A stretch of DNA of 64,000 bases from Demequina mangrovi (GTDB lineage Bacteria; Actinomycetota; Actinomycetes; Actinomycetales; Demequinaceae). The translations under genes were made by a program, and so were the position numbers. The DNA is taken from contig NZ_BBLU01000001.1 in the NCBI RefSeq assembly GCF_000759715.1, forward strand, positions 186,001 to 250,000, written 5' to 3'. Shown in pieces: positions 1-8,258 of the stretch (positions are counted from its first letter, which is position 1; each line of letters opens with the position of its first letter). The notes under the pieces were generated by a model. That model was not told where the DNA came from. It ran no database searches and worked only from the letters and a program-made list of their open reading frames with translations.

Positions 1-488
1 AGGAGGCCCGCGCGCATGCGCACGGCGTCCGTGCCGAGGTCGACGCGATCCTGGTCGGCACCGGCACGGTCCTCACCGACGACCCCTCGCTCTCGGCACG
101 ACCCCCTCACGTCGACGACGCGCACCAGCCTCTGCGCGCCGTCATGGGCCTGCGCGACACCTTCGGCGCCAAGGTGTGGCGCGACGAGAACGCGCTCGCG
201 CTCGCCACCCGCGACCCCCACGAGGCCCTGGGCATGCTCGCGGCTCGCGAGGTGCGTACCGTGGTGGTCGAGGGCGGCGGCACCGTGACCACGGCGTTCC
301 TGCGTGCGGGCCTCGTCGACGAGGTCCACGCGTACATCGCGCCGGCGATCCTGGGCGCGGGCACCGCCGCGGTCGGCGACCTGGGAATCGGGACGATGGG
401 CGGCGCGTTGAGGGGCCAGGACGTGACCGCGACCGCCCTCGGCGTCGATACGCTTGTCACCGCCTTCTTCCAGAGAGGACCCCAGTAG
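1..488 (+). CDS. ribD: RibD, C-terminal reductase domain (5' partial)
   Basis: This is the 3' part of the bifunctional riboflavin biosynthesis gene; the coding frame is open from base 3 and the deaminase domain lies outside the window. The visible 161 residues form the NADPH-dependent reductase that reduces the ribosylamino-pyrimidinone intermediate. The motif VGTGTVLTDDPSL is typical of the family, as is VVVEGGGTVTTAFL, the glycine-rich part that binds the nucleotide. The stop codon touches the ribE start, so the gene heads the rib operon. Identity is secure from the motifs and from the ribE-ribBA-ribH genes that follow. Confidence 0.93.
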   Translation, partial: EARAHAHGVRAEVDAILVGTGTVLTDDPSLSARPPHVDDAHQPLRAVMGLRDTFGAKVWRDENALALATRDPHEALGMLAAREVRTVVVEGGGTVTTAFLRAGLVDEVHAYIAPAILGAGTAAVGDLGIGTMGGALRGQDVTATALGVDTLVTAFFQRGPQ

Positions 489-1079
489 ATGTTCACCGGC
501 ATCGTCGAGTCGCTCGGCACCGTCACCGAGGTGACCGGCACCGGAGCCACGGCTCGGCTCACCCTCGAGGCCCCCGGCCTCATCGACCTCGTGCACGGCG
601 AGTCCATCGCGGTGCAGGGCGTGTGCCTCACCGTCGCCTCGCACGAGGGCTCCACCTGGACCGCCGACGTCATGCGCGTCACCCTCGAGACCACCGCGCT
701 CGGCGACCTGTCCGCGGGCGACCGCGTCAACCTCGAGCGCGCGACGCCGGCCGGCGGCCGCCTGGGAGGCCACATCATGCAGGGTCACGTCGACGGAGTC
801 GCGACCCTCGTGACGCGCGACGCCCAGCCCGACTGGACCGACCTCACCTTCGAGATCCCCGCCGACCTCGTGCGGTACGTGGTGCGCAAGGGCTCCATCG
901 CCCTCAACGGCGTCTCGCTCACGGTCGCGGAGATCGAGGGCGCGCTCGTGACGGTGTCGCTCATCCCGACCACCCTCGCCGAGACCACCTTCGGCACGCT
1001 CGAGGTGGGCGGCCGCGCCAACGTCGAGGTCGACGTGGTCGCGAAGTACGTCGAGAAGCTCGTGGCGGCCCACGCATGA
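489..1079 (+). CDS. ribE: Riboflavin synthase alpha chain
   Basis: Riboflavin synthase dismutates two molecules of 6,7-dimethyl-8-ribityllumazine to riboflavin and the pyrimidinedione. The 196-residue length is normal. The start MFTGIVE is the hallmark N-terminus, and the protein consists of two lumazine-binding barrels in tandem; [13 protein letters not shown] (residue about 95) opens the second. The ATG follows the ribD stop directly, with an AGAGGA ribosome-binding site inside the ribD end. Its own stop overlaps the ribBA start (ATGA), so translation is probably coupled along the operon. Confidence 0.96.
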   Translation: MFTGIVESLGTVTEVTGTGATARLTLEAPGLIDLVHGESIAVQGVCLTVASHEGSTWTADVMRVTLETTALGDLSAGDRVNLERATPAGGRLGGHIMQGHVDGVATLVTRDAQPDWTDLTFEIPADLVRYVVRKGSIALNGVSLTVAEIEGALVTVSLIPTTLAETTFGTLEVGGRANVEVDVVAKYVEKLVAAHA

Positions 1080-2317
1080 CCGTCGACCCGATCGCCCTCG
1101 TCGAGCGCGCCCTCGAGGACATGCGCGCCGGCAAGCCCGTCCTCGTGTCCGACTCGCGCGACCGCGAGGACGAGGCGGACTTCATCATGGCCGCCGAGAC
1201 CGCTACCGCCGACTGGATCGCCTGGGGCATCCGCCACTCGAGCGGCTACCTGTGCGCGCCCATGCCGACCGAGCGTGCCGATGCGCTCAACCTTCCCCTC
1301 ATGGTGCCGAGCAGCCAGGATCCCCGACGCACGGCGTACACCGTGTCGGTCGACGCGGCCGTCGGTGTCACCACCGGCATCTCCGCGGCGGACCGCACGC
1401 GCACGCTGAAGGTCCTCGCCGACGCCGGATCGACCGCCGACGACCTCATCCGCCCCGGTCACGTGCTGCCGCTGCGCGCGGTGCCCGGCGGCGTGCTGCA
1501 TCGTCCGGGCCACACCGAGGCCTGCGTCGACCTCAGCCGCCTCGCGGGCCTGTCCCCGGTGGGGGTCATCGGCGAGATGGTCAACGACGACGGCACGATG
1601 ATGCGCCAGGGCGACGCGACCGCGATCGCCGAGCGCGACGGGCTCACGTTCCTCACCATCGCCGACCTCATCGAGTACCGCCGCGCCACGAACGACCTGC
1701 CGCCGCCCATCGCGGCGCGACCCGAGCGCGTGCTCCACGTGGGCACCTCGCGGCTGCCCACCCGGCACGGCGAGGTCACCATCAGGGCCTACCGCGACGC
1801 GCGCACGGGCGACGAGCACATCGCGCTCGTGGTGCCGCCCAAGGAGGGCGTGGTGCCCGTGGTCCGCGTGCACTCCGAGTGCCTCACGGGCGACGCGTTC
1901 GGCTCGCTGCGCTGCGATTGCGGTCCGCAGCTCGACGCCGCGATCGCACGCATCGTCGAGGAGGGTGGCGCGGTGATCTACCTGCGCGGGCACGAGGGCC
2001 GCGGGATCGGCATCGCCGCCAAGGTGCAGGCCTACGCGCTCCAGGACGAGGGCTACGACACCGTCGACGCCAACACGCACCTCGGCCTGCCGGTCGACCG
2101 GCGCGAGTACGGCGCGGCCGCCTCCATCCTGCACGACCTGGGCCTCACGCAGATCCGTCTGCTGACCAACAACCCGGCCAAGGTCGAGGGCCTGCGCGCG
2201 TCGGGAGTCGACTGCATCGAGCGCATCCCGCACCGCGTGGGCGCGCATCCGGAGAACGAGAGCTACATCCGCACCAAGGTCGCGCGGATGGGACACCTGT
2301 GGGGAGACAACGCATGA
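1076..2317 (+). CDS. ribBA: Bifunctional DHBP synthase / GTP cyclohydrolase II
   Basis: A fused enzyme of 413 residues. The N-terminal half (about 1-205) makes 3,4-dihydroxy-2-butanone 4-phosphate from ribulose 5-phosphate and has the acidic DREDEADF motif. The C-terminal half opens GTP to start the pyrimidine branch; its zinc ligands appear in [18 protein letters not shown]. Together the two halves supply both precursors of the lumazine. The ATG at 1076 overlaps the ribE stop; long open frames running upstream on the same strand are shadows, because the family N-terminus begins here. The stop overlaps the ribH start by 4 bp. Confidence 0.96.
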   Translation: MTVDPIALVERALEDMRAGKPVLVSDSRDREDEADFIMAAETATADWIAWGIRHSSGYLCAPMPTERADALNLPLMVPSSQDPRRTAYTVSVDAAVGVTTGISAADRTRTLKVLADAGSTADDLIRPGHVLPLRAVPGGVLHRPGHTEACVDLSRLAGLSPVGVIGEMVNDDGTMMRQGDATAIAERDGLTFLTIADLIEYRRATNDLPPPIAARPERVLHVGTSRLPTRHGEVTIRAYRDARTGDEHIALVVPPKEGVVPVVRVHSECLTGDAFGSLRCDCGPQLDAAIARIVEEGGAVIYLRGHEGRGIGIAAKVQAYALQDEGYDTVDANTHLGLPVDRREYGAAASILHDLGLTQIRLLTNNPAKVEGLRASGVDCIERIPHRVGAHPENESYIRTKVARMGHLWGDNA

Positions 2318-2778
2318 GCGGAGCAGGAGCACCTGCCGTCGAGGTCGACGCGAGCGGCATGACCGTCGAGATCGTCGCGAGCCTGTGGCACACCGAGGTC
2401 ATGGACGGCCTGGTCGCCGGCGCGATCCGGGCCGCCGAGGCCGCGGGCGCGTCCTACCGCGTCACGCGCGTCCCCGGCGCCTTCGAGCTTCCCGTGGTCG
2501 CCGAGGCGCTGGCCCGCAAGGGCGCTGATGCGATCGCGTGCCTCGGCGTCGTGATCCGCGGGGGCACGCCCCACTTCGAGTACGTGTGCGACGCGGTCAC
2601 GCGCGGACTCACGGACGTGGCGCGCGTCCACGCGACGCCGGTCGGCTTCGGCATCCTCACCACGGACGACGACGCCCAGGCGCTCGACCGCGCCGGCCTG
2701 CCGGGCTCGAGCGAGGACAAGGGCGCCGAGGCGGTCGAGGCCGCGCTGGCGACGGCGCTGGTCCTGCGCGACCTGTAA
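2314..2778 (+). CDS. ribH: 6,7-dimethyl-8-ribityllumazine synthase
   Basis: Lumazine synthase condenses the two products of RibBA/RibD and feeds RibE; members assemble as pentamers or icosahedral shells. The 154 residues include the family motifs VPGAFELP and [14 protein letters not shown], which contain the active-site His region. The ATG at 2314 overlaps the ribBA stop (ATGA). This is the last rib gene in the operon. The 70-bp gap that follows contains a short C-tract/G-tract inverted repeat near 2793-2815 that could be a weak terminator. Confidence 0.96.
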   Translation: MSGAGAPAVEVDASGMTVEIVASLWHTEVMDGLVAGAIRAAEAAGASYRVTRVPGAFELPVVAEALARKGADAIACLGVVIRGGTPHFEYVCDAVTRGLTDVARVHATPVGFGILTTDDDAQALDRAGLPGSSEDKGAEAVEAALATALVLRDL

Positions 2779-2848
2779 GCCCCGGTCCGGCCCTTGCCCC
2801 TCGAGGTGGGGGCTGGCGGCGGGGACGGCGCCATGGTGGGATCGCCCC

Positions 2849-3265
2849 GTGGCGATCACGGAGCACGGGGCGGCACCCGGCGCTCGGACACGCGCGGCGT
2901 CGCGCGTCCTGACCGCCGCGCGCGTCCTGAGCCTGGCATCGGTGCTGCTCGGCGTCCTCTACGTGCTCGCGAGTCCGTGGGTGCTGCTGTCCGGCATCGG
3001 ATCCGCCATGACCGAGGGCGGGAACCCGCTCTCCGTGGGCGAGCTGCTCGGCTGGGTCGTGGTCCCCGCCGCGGTCGCGATCGCGGCGCTCGGGTTCTCG
3101 ATCCGCGCCCGCGCGCAGGGCACGCACCTCTCGCCCGACGACGTCGCGGCCATACGGGGAGGGTGGACCGCACGCTCGCTGCTGCTCTCCGTCGTCGGGG
3201 CGGTCCTCATGGCCGTCCCGTGGGCGTGCATGCTCGGCCTCGCGCTTCGGGACGGGCTCCGCTGA
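2849..3265 (+). CDS. Small membrane protein of unknown function
   Basis: A 138-residue protein with three predicted membrane segments, near residues 22-48, 62-84 and 106-132, separated by short polar stretches. I do not recognise a named family. The GTG start at 2849 has no clear ribosome-binding site. It sits between the rib operon and hisE, all on one strand. Coding bias (G or C at most third positions) and the regular hydrophobic pattern support it as a real gene. The spacing suggests its own promoter. Confidence 0.65.
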   Translation: MAITEHGAAPGARTRAASRVLTAARVLSLASVLLGVLYVLASPWVLLSGIGSAMTEGGNPLSVGELLGWVVVPAAVAIAALGFSIRARAQGTHLSPDDVAAIRGGWTARSLLLSVVGAVLMAVPWACMLGLALRDGLR

Positions 3266-3331
3266 GCCCGCGTCGCAGAACGCGCGGCTCGGCGGCCGGG
3301 TCACGGCGTCCGGCCCGATAGGCTGGCGGAT

Positions 3332-3595
3332 GTGAAGACGTTCGAGAGCCTGTTCGAGGAGCTGCAGCGCCGCGCCGTGGAGCGGCCCGAAGGTTCGAGC
3401 ACCGTGGCGATGCTCGACAAGGGCGTCCATGCCATCGGCAAGAAGCTGGTGGAGGAGGCCGCCGAGTCGTGGATGGCCTGCGAGCACCAGACCGATGACG
3501 AGGCCGCCGAGGAGATCTCCCAGCTGCTCTACTGGGCGCAGGTGATGATGGTCGCCAAGGGCCTCACGCTCGACGACGTCTACAAGAACCTCTAG
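3332..3595 (+). CDS. hisE: Phosphoribosyl-ATP pyrophosphatase
   Basis: Second enzyme of histidine biosynthesis: it removes pyrophosphate from phosphoribosyl-ATP. At 87 residues it is the stand-alone actinobacterial form. The motif [13 protein letters not shown] is the MazG-type metal-binding helix, and [11 protein letters not shown] follows. The GTG start is preceded by TAGGCT at 3319-3324, 7 nt upstream, which suggests a leaderless mRNA. hisG follows after 10 bp, so the two first steps of the pathway are co-transcribed. Confidence 0.95.
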   Translation: MKTFESLFEELQRRAVERPEGSSTVAMLDKGVHAIGKKLVEEAAESWMACEHQTDDEAAEEISQLLYWAQVMMVAKGLTLDDVYKNL

Positions 3596-3605
3596 GGGAG
3601 AAGAA

Positions 3606-4448
3606 GTGCTCCGCATCGCCGTGCCCAACAAGGGCTCCCTGTCCGATCCCGCCGTCCAGCTCCTCAAGGAGGCCGGCTACAAGCAGCGCCGCGACCCCCG
3701 CGAGCTGGTGCTGGTCGACGAGCGCAACAACGTCGAGTTCTTCTTCCTGCGTCCTCGCGACGTGGCCGTCTACGTGGGTGCGGGCACGGTCGACGCCGGC
3801 ATCACCGGCCGCGACCTGCTCATCGACTCGGGCGCCGACGCCGTCGAGCACCTCGAGCTCGGCTTCGGCGGCTCGACGTTCCGCTACGCCGCGGCCCCGG
3901 GCGTGGCGTCCGCCATCGAGGACATCCAGGGCAAGCGCGTCGCGACGTCGTACCCGCGCCTGGTCGAGCAGCACCTCGCCACGTTCGGCGTCGAGGCGCC
4001 CGTGGTGCGGCTCGACGGTGCCGTCGAGTCCTCGGTGCGCCTGGGAGTGGCCGATGTGGTCGCCGACGTCGTGTCGACCGGCACCACGCTGCGCGCCGCG
4101 GGTCTCGAGATCTTCGGCGAGCCGATCCTCAGCTCCGAGGCGATCCTCATCCGGGCGCAGGACGCGCCGGTCGAGGACCTCGCGATCCTCACCGGCCGCC
4201 TGCGCGGCGTCCTCACCGCCCGGAAGTTCGTGCTCGTCGACTACGACGTCCCGTCGGACCGTCTCGACGACGCGATCGCCGTGAGCCCCGGATTCGAGGC
4301 GCCCACCGTCACGCCGCTGCACGGCTCCGACTGGCACGCCGTCCGCGTGATGATCCCGCGCGCCGAGATGAACCACATCATGGACGCGCTCTACGCCGTG
4401 GGGGCCCGCGCGATCCTCACCACCGAGCTGCTCGCGGTCCGCGTCTGA
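3606..4448 (+). CDS. hisG: ATP phosphoribosyltransferase
   Basis: First, feedback-inhibited step of histidine synthesis: ATP plus PRPP gives phosphoribosyl-ATP. The 280-residue length is the long form with a C-terminal regulatory domain (about residues 210-280) that binds histidine. MLRIAVPNKGSL is the typical N-terminus and VADVVADVVSTGTTLRAAGL is the phosphate-binding stretch. GTG start with GGGGAG about 6 nt upstream. It forms a two-gene unit with hisE, and its stop overlaps the next start by 1 bp. Confidence 0.96.
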   Translation: MLRIAVPNKGSLSDPAVQLLKEAGYKQRRDPRELVLVDERNNVEFFFLRPRDVAVYVGAGTVDAGITGRDLLIDSGADAVEHLELGFGGSTFRYAAAPGVASAIEDIQGKRVATSYPRLVEQHLATFGVEAPVVRLDGAVESSVRLGVADVVADVVSTGTTLRAAGLEIFGEPILSSEAILIRAQDAPVEDLAILTGRLRGVLTARKFVLVDYDVPSDRLDDAIAVSPGFEAPTVTPLHGSDWHAVRVMIPRAEMNHIMDALYAVGARAILTTELLAVRV

Positions 4449-5422
4449 TGCCGGTGGAGAAGTCTCAGCGCCTGCTCAACCTGGTCATCGGCCTGTCGAG
4501 CACGCGCCATCGGCTCACCCGCGACCAGATCCGCGACACCATCGAGGGGTACGAGCCGCTGCCGTACGGCGCCTCGGACGAGGAGCGCCGCAAGGCCGAG
4601 CAGAGCTTCGAGCGCATGTTCGAGCGCGACAAGAAGGAGCTCCGCGAGCTCGGCGTGCCCATCGAGACCGTCGAGGACCCGGTCCACGGCGACGAGATCG
4701 GCTACCGGATCCGCCCGGCCGAGGCGGCGATGCCCGCGCTCGACCTCACGGCCGCGGAGCTCGCGGTCGTCTCGATCGCGACCGACTACTGGCGTGGCGC
4801 GGTCCTGGGCGGCGACGCCCAGCGGACCGTGATGAAGCTCGCGTCGTCCGCCGAGCACGGCCCGCGGGTCGAGCTGCCGTTCGCCGCGCTGCCGTCGGTG
4901 GCGAGCGAGGCCTTCGGCACGCTCGTCGAGGCGGTGGCCGACCGGCAGACCGTGCGCTTCGAGTACTCCTCGGTGAGCTCGGGCGCCGGGACCCGCACCA
5001 TCGACCCGTGGCGCGTGGTCCTGCGCGCCGGCATCGCGTACGTCATCGGCTTCGACCGCGACCGCGAGGCGCCGCGGACGTTCCGCATCCAGCGCATCGG
5101 CGGCAAGGTCCGTACCGTCGGCGACACGGGCGCGTACGCCATCCCCAAGGACATCCCGCTCGGCGCGCTGGCCGAGAGCGAGGACGTCAGCACGGCGCGG
5201 GTCGCGGTGCGACCGGAGTCGGGCCACGCACTGCGCCGCCGCGGCACGCCTGCGGGCGTCGAGGACGGCTGGGACCTCTACGACGTCGCGTACGCGCACG
5301 GCGACTCGCTCGTCGCGGAGGTCCTCGCGCTCGCCGGGGGCGCCCGGATCGTGGAGCCCAAGACCCTGGCCGATGCCGTGGTGCGCGCCGCGACCGCGGC
5401 CCTGGAGGTGGAGCATGGCTGA
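4448..5422 (+). CDS. pafB: WYL-domain regulator PafB
   Basis: A 324-residue transcription regulator with an N-terminal winged helix (about 1-90) and a WYL domain (about 150-240: VRFEYSS, TIDPWRVVLRAGIAYVIGFD). In mycobacteria PafB and PafC act together as the SOS-independent activator of DNA-damage genes; WYL domains bind nucleic acid ligands. The next gene is a second WYL protein overlapping by 8 bp, then tatA-tatC and helY, the same order as in Mycobacterium tuberculosis. There the pair follows the proteasome ligase pafA; here it follows hisG instead. Confidence 0.88.
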   Translation: MPVEKSQRLLNLVIGLSSTRHRLTRDQIRDTIEGYEPLPYGASDEERRKAEQSFERMFERDKKELRELGVPIETVEDPVHGDEIGYRIRPAEAAMPALDLTAAELAVVSIATDYWRGAVLGGDAQRTVMKLASSAEHGPRVELPFAALPSVASEAFGTLVEAVADRQTVRFEYSSVSSGAGTRTIDPWRVVLRAGIAYVIGFDRDREAPRTFRIQRIGGKVRTVGDTGAYAIPKDIPLGALAESEDVSTARVAVRPESGHALRRRGTPAGVEDGWDLYDVAYAHGDSLVAEVLALAGGARIVEPKTLADAVVRAATAALEVEHG

Positions 5423-6323
5423 GCACGCGACCGATCGGCTGGTGCGGATGCTGGGCATCCTCACCTACGTCGAGCGTCACGGCGACACCCCGTTCTCGGA
5501 GCTCGCGGAGCACTTCGGGGTCACCGTCGCGCAGGTGCAGGCCGACATCAACGCGCTGTGGGTCGCGTCCGAGCCCGGCGACTCGTGGTCGCCCATCGAC
5601 TTCTCCTCGGAGGCCTACGACGAGGACGTGGCGTCGCTCGTGCGCAACGACGGCGTCACCCAGGTCCGGCTGTCGCCGCGCGAGGCCGTCGCGCTCGTCG
5701 GGGCGCTCTCGACCATGGGCGCGGCCGGTGCGCTGCCGGAGGCGGGCGCCCAGCTGCTCGCGAAGCTGCGCGACGCGCTGGCCGAGCCCGTCACCGTGGT
5801 GGGCGACGACCAAGTCGGAGCCGAGGTGCGGGAGCCGCTCGTCTCGGCGATCGACCGCTACCGCCGCGTCGAGGTCGAGTACGTCGACGCGATGGACCGG
5901 CGCTCGACCCGCATCGTGGACCCGCACCGGCTCGTCGTGATCGACGGCCACGCGTACCTCGAGTGCTTCTGCCGACGCGCCCAGGACTACCGCGTGCTGC
6001 GCCTCGACCGCATCGCCTCGGCGACCGTGCTCGACGGCGCGATCGAGCATGCGCCGACCGACTCGGCGGGCTTCTCGCTCACGCCGGCGTTCCGGGCGAC
6101 CGTGCGCGTCGGGCGTGCCGGGCGCTACGCGGTCGAGGACATGCCGGGCGTCGCCATCGAGGACGCCGACGACGACGTGGTCGCGACCTTCGACGTCGTC
6201 GACGCCGCGTGGGCCGCCGGCAGGCTCCTCTCGGTCGCGCCTCAGCTGCGGTCGGTGGAGCCGAAGAGACTCGCCGACGCGCTGCGGCGCCAGGCGACGG
6301 CTGTGCTCGACGTGCAGCGATAG
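5415..6323 (+). CDS. pafC: WYL-domain regulator PafC
   Basis: A 302-residue partner of PafB, with the same helix-turn-helix plus WYL layout (VEVEYVDAMDRRSTRIVDPH; then a C-terminal helical-strand extension). The ATG at 5415 lies inside the pafB end, preceded by GGAGGTGGAG, so the two are made at matched levels as expected for a heteromeric regulator. The TAG stop is itself part of a TAGACT hexamer that may be the -10 element for tatA. The assignment rests on tandem arrangement and synteny. Confidence 0.87.
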   Translation: MAEHATDRLVRMLGILTYVERHGDTPFSELAEHFGVTVAQVQADINALWVASEPGDSWSPIDFSSEAYDEDVASLVRNDGVTQVRLSPREAVALVGALSTMGAAGALPEAGAQLLAKLRDALAEPVTVVGDDQVGAEVREPLVSAIDRYRRVEVEYVDAMDRRSTRIVDPHRLVVIDGHAYLECFCRRAQDYRVLRLDRIASATVLDGAIEHAPTDSAGFSLTPAFRATVRVGRAGRYAVEDMPGVAIEDADDDVVATFDVVDAAWAAGRLLSVAPQLRSVEPKRLADALRRQATAVLDVQR

Positions 6324-6359
6324 ACTGGCGATCAGCCCTTACCTGAGGAGTCCTCTCGC

Positions 6360-6566
6360 ATGCGTTACCAAGAGATCCTGATCATCCTGCTGATCGTCCT
6401 GCTGCTCTTCGGCGCGCCGAAGCTCCCGCAGCTGGCGCGCTCGCTCGGCCAGTCGGTGCGCATCCTCAAGGACGAGACCACCTCCGACACCAAGGAGAAC
6501 GCCGCCGAGACGGAGAGCACGCCCACCGCTCCGTCCTCGGACGAGCCGCGTGACAGCCAGAAGTAG
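6360..6566 (+). CDS. tatA: Twin-arginine translocase subunit TatA
   Basis: A 68-residue Tat pore subunit. It has a short N-terminal membrane helix (residues 5-18), a hinge LFGAPKLP, an amphipathic helix (to about residue 38), and an acidic, Ser/Thr-rich tail. The ATG has GAGGAG about 9 nt upstream. TAGACT at 6321-6326 is a plausible -10 element for a leader of about 27 nt. tatC follows and overlaps by 17 bp. Confidence 0.95.
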   Translation: MRYQEILIILLIVLLLFGAPKLPQLARSLGQSVRILKDETTSDTKENAAETESTPTAPSSDEPRDSQK

Positions 6567-7323
6567 CGCGCGCCGGGGCAATCCCGAGGCGCGGATGGCG
6601 CTCGCCGACCATCTGCGCGAGCTCCGCAAGCGGATCATCCTCTCCGCCGTCGGCATCGTCGTCGGCATGGTCGGGGGATGGCTCCTGTACCCGATGATCT
6701 TCGAGTCGCTGCTCGAGCCGATCGTGGCGATCGCCGAGCAGGACGACTCGCTCGTCACCGTGAACTTCGGCGGCGTCGCGAGCGCGCTCGACATGCAGAT
6801 CAAGGTGTCGCTGGTGCTCGGCATCGTGCTGTCTGCGCCCTGGTGGCTGTACCAGCTGTGGGCCTTCGTGGCGCCGGGGCTCCACCAGCGGGAGAAGCGC
6901 TACACCGTGGCCTTCCTCGGCAGCGCGATCCCGCTGTTCTTCGGCGGTGTGGCGGTCGCGTGGTGGGTGCTGCCGCGCGCGGTCGAGATACTCATCTCCT
7001 TCACGCCCGAGGGCGCGGCGAACCTGCTCGACGCGCAGACGTTCCTCACCTTCGCGGTGCGGCTCATCCTCGCGTTCGGGCTCGCCTTCGTGTTCCCGGT
7101 CATCATGGTCGCCGTGACCTGGGTCGGGATCGTCAAGGCGCAGACCTGGCTGCACGGCTGGCGCTGGGCCGTGTTCCTCATCTGCCTCGCGGCGGCGGTG
7201 CTCACGCCCACGCCGGACGCCGTCACGATGATGGTGATGGCCGTCCCGATGGTGGGGCTGTACTTCAGCGCGGTGGGAGTGTGCCTGCTGCGCGACAGAG
7301 CGGTGCGACGGAGGGCTGCTTGA
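6550..7323 (+). CDS. tatC: Twin-arginine translocase subunit TatC
   Basis: The multi-span receptor that binds twin-arginine signal peptides and recruits TatA. The N-terminal cytoplasmic motif MALADHLRELRKRI is characteristic, and six hydrophobic segments follow across 257 residues. GTG at 6550 would overlap tatA; the alternative ATG at 6595 starts exactly at the conserved motif and cannot be excluded. The gene ends with a TTGA overlap into the lipid kinase gene. No tatB-like gene is present, as usual in this phylum when TatA suffices or TatB is elsewhere. Confidence 0.94.
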   Translation: MTARSSARRGNPEARMALADHLRELRKRIILSAVGIVVGMVGGWLLYPMIFESLLEPIVAIAEQDDSLVTVNFGGVASALDMQIKVSLVLGIVLSAPWWLYQLWAFVAPGLHQREKRYTVAFLGSAIPLFFGGVAVAWWVLPRAVEILISFTPEGAANLLDAQTFLTFAVRLILAFGLAFVFPVIMVAVTWVGIVKAQTWLHGWRWAVFLICLAAAVLTPTPDAVTMMVMAVPMVGLYFSAVGVCLLRDRAVRRRAA

Positions 7324-8249
7324 GAACGCTGGGGATCATCACGAATCCGACATCGGGGTCGGGACGTGGGGCGCGACGAGGCGCCGAGGCCAAGGCGGCG
7401 CTCGCCGCGGGCGGCCACCACCTGGTGGACCTGTCGCGCGGCTCGTGGGCGGCGTCCTACGAGGCGGCGATGGCGCGCCGTGACGAGCTCGACGCGCTCG
7501 TCGTGGTCGGCGGCGACGGCATGGCGCACCTGGGCCTCCAGGTGTGCGCCGAGCACTCGCTCCCGCTCGGGATCATCGCGGCAGGCTCGGGGGACGACAT
7601 CGCCATGGCGGTCGGACTGCCGCGTCACGACATCCCCGCGTCCGTCCGTCGCATCGAGGAGGGTCTCAGAGGTCTGACCGCCAACCTCGATCTCGGCAAG
7701 GTGGACGGCGACGCGATCGAGGAGCCGTGCCGGCCCCGCTACTTCGGCGCCGTCCTGTCTGCGGGCCTCGACGCGGCGGTCGCGTCGTACGCCCGTGCGA
7801 TCACGTTCCCTCGCGGTCCGCTCAAGTACAAGGTCGCGACGATGCGGGAGGTCCCTCGCTTCCGGCCGTACGGGGTGCGGATCAGCGCCGACGGTCGCGA
7901 GTGGACCCAGACCTGCACGCTCGTGGCCGTCGCCAACGCGCGCATCTTCGGCGGCGGGCTGGTGATCTCGCCCGAATCCCACGTGGCTGATGGTCGGCTC
8001 GAGCTGGTGACCGCGGACGCGATGGGCAAGCGGGACATCGCCCGGCTGTTCGCCAAGCTCAAGGACGGCAGCCACGTGACGGACCCGCTCTTGAGGATCC
8101 AGCAGGTCGACAAGGTGAGCATCGTGCCTGATCCGTCCGGAGCTCCGTTGCCCCCCGCGTTCGCCGACGGGGAGCTCGTCGGCGCGATGCCGCTCACGGT
8201 GTCGATCGCGCGCGCCGCGGTGACGGTCCTGGGCGGGCGCGCACAGTAG
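7320..8249 (+). CDS. Diacylglycerol-kinase-family lipid kinase
   Basis: A 309-residue member of the DAGK catalytic / YegS family, which phosphorylates lipid or sphingoid-type alcohols. LGIITNPTSGSG starts the N-terminal domain and VVVGGDGMAHLGLQ is the nucleotide-binding GGDG loop. The usual GTxND loop appears as AAGSGDDIA, with Asp for Asn. The start is TTG at 7320, overlapping the tatC stop (TTGA), and there is no better start in frame. The natural substrate is not shown by the sequence. Confidence 0.85.
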   Translation: MRTLGIITNPTSGSGRGARRGAEAKAALAAGGHHLVDLSRGSWAASYEAAMARRDELDALVVVGGDGMAHLGLQVCAEHSLPLGIIAAGSGDDIAMAVGLPRHDIPASVRRIEEGLRGLTANLDLGKVDGDAIEEPCRPRYFGAVLSAGLDAAVASYARAITFPRGPLKYKVATMREVPRFRPYGVRISADGREWTQTCTLVAVANARIFGGGLVISPESHVADGRLELVTADAMGKRDIARLFAKLKDGSHVTDPLLRIQQVDKVSIVPDPSGAPLPPAFADGELVGAMPLTVSIARAAVTVLGGRAQ

Positions 8250-8258
8250 CCTGACGGC

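Noticed and set aside
176-2317. Very long open frames overlapping the rib operon on both strands
   Set aside because: Arg/Pro/His-rich shadow translations of the high-GC genes; only the ribBA part from 1076 has homology.
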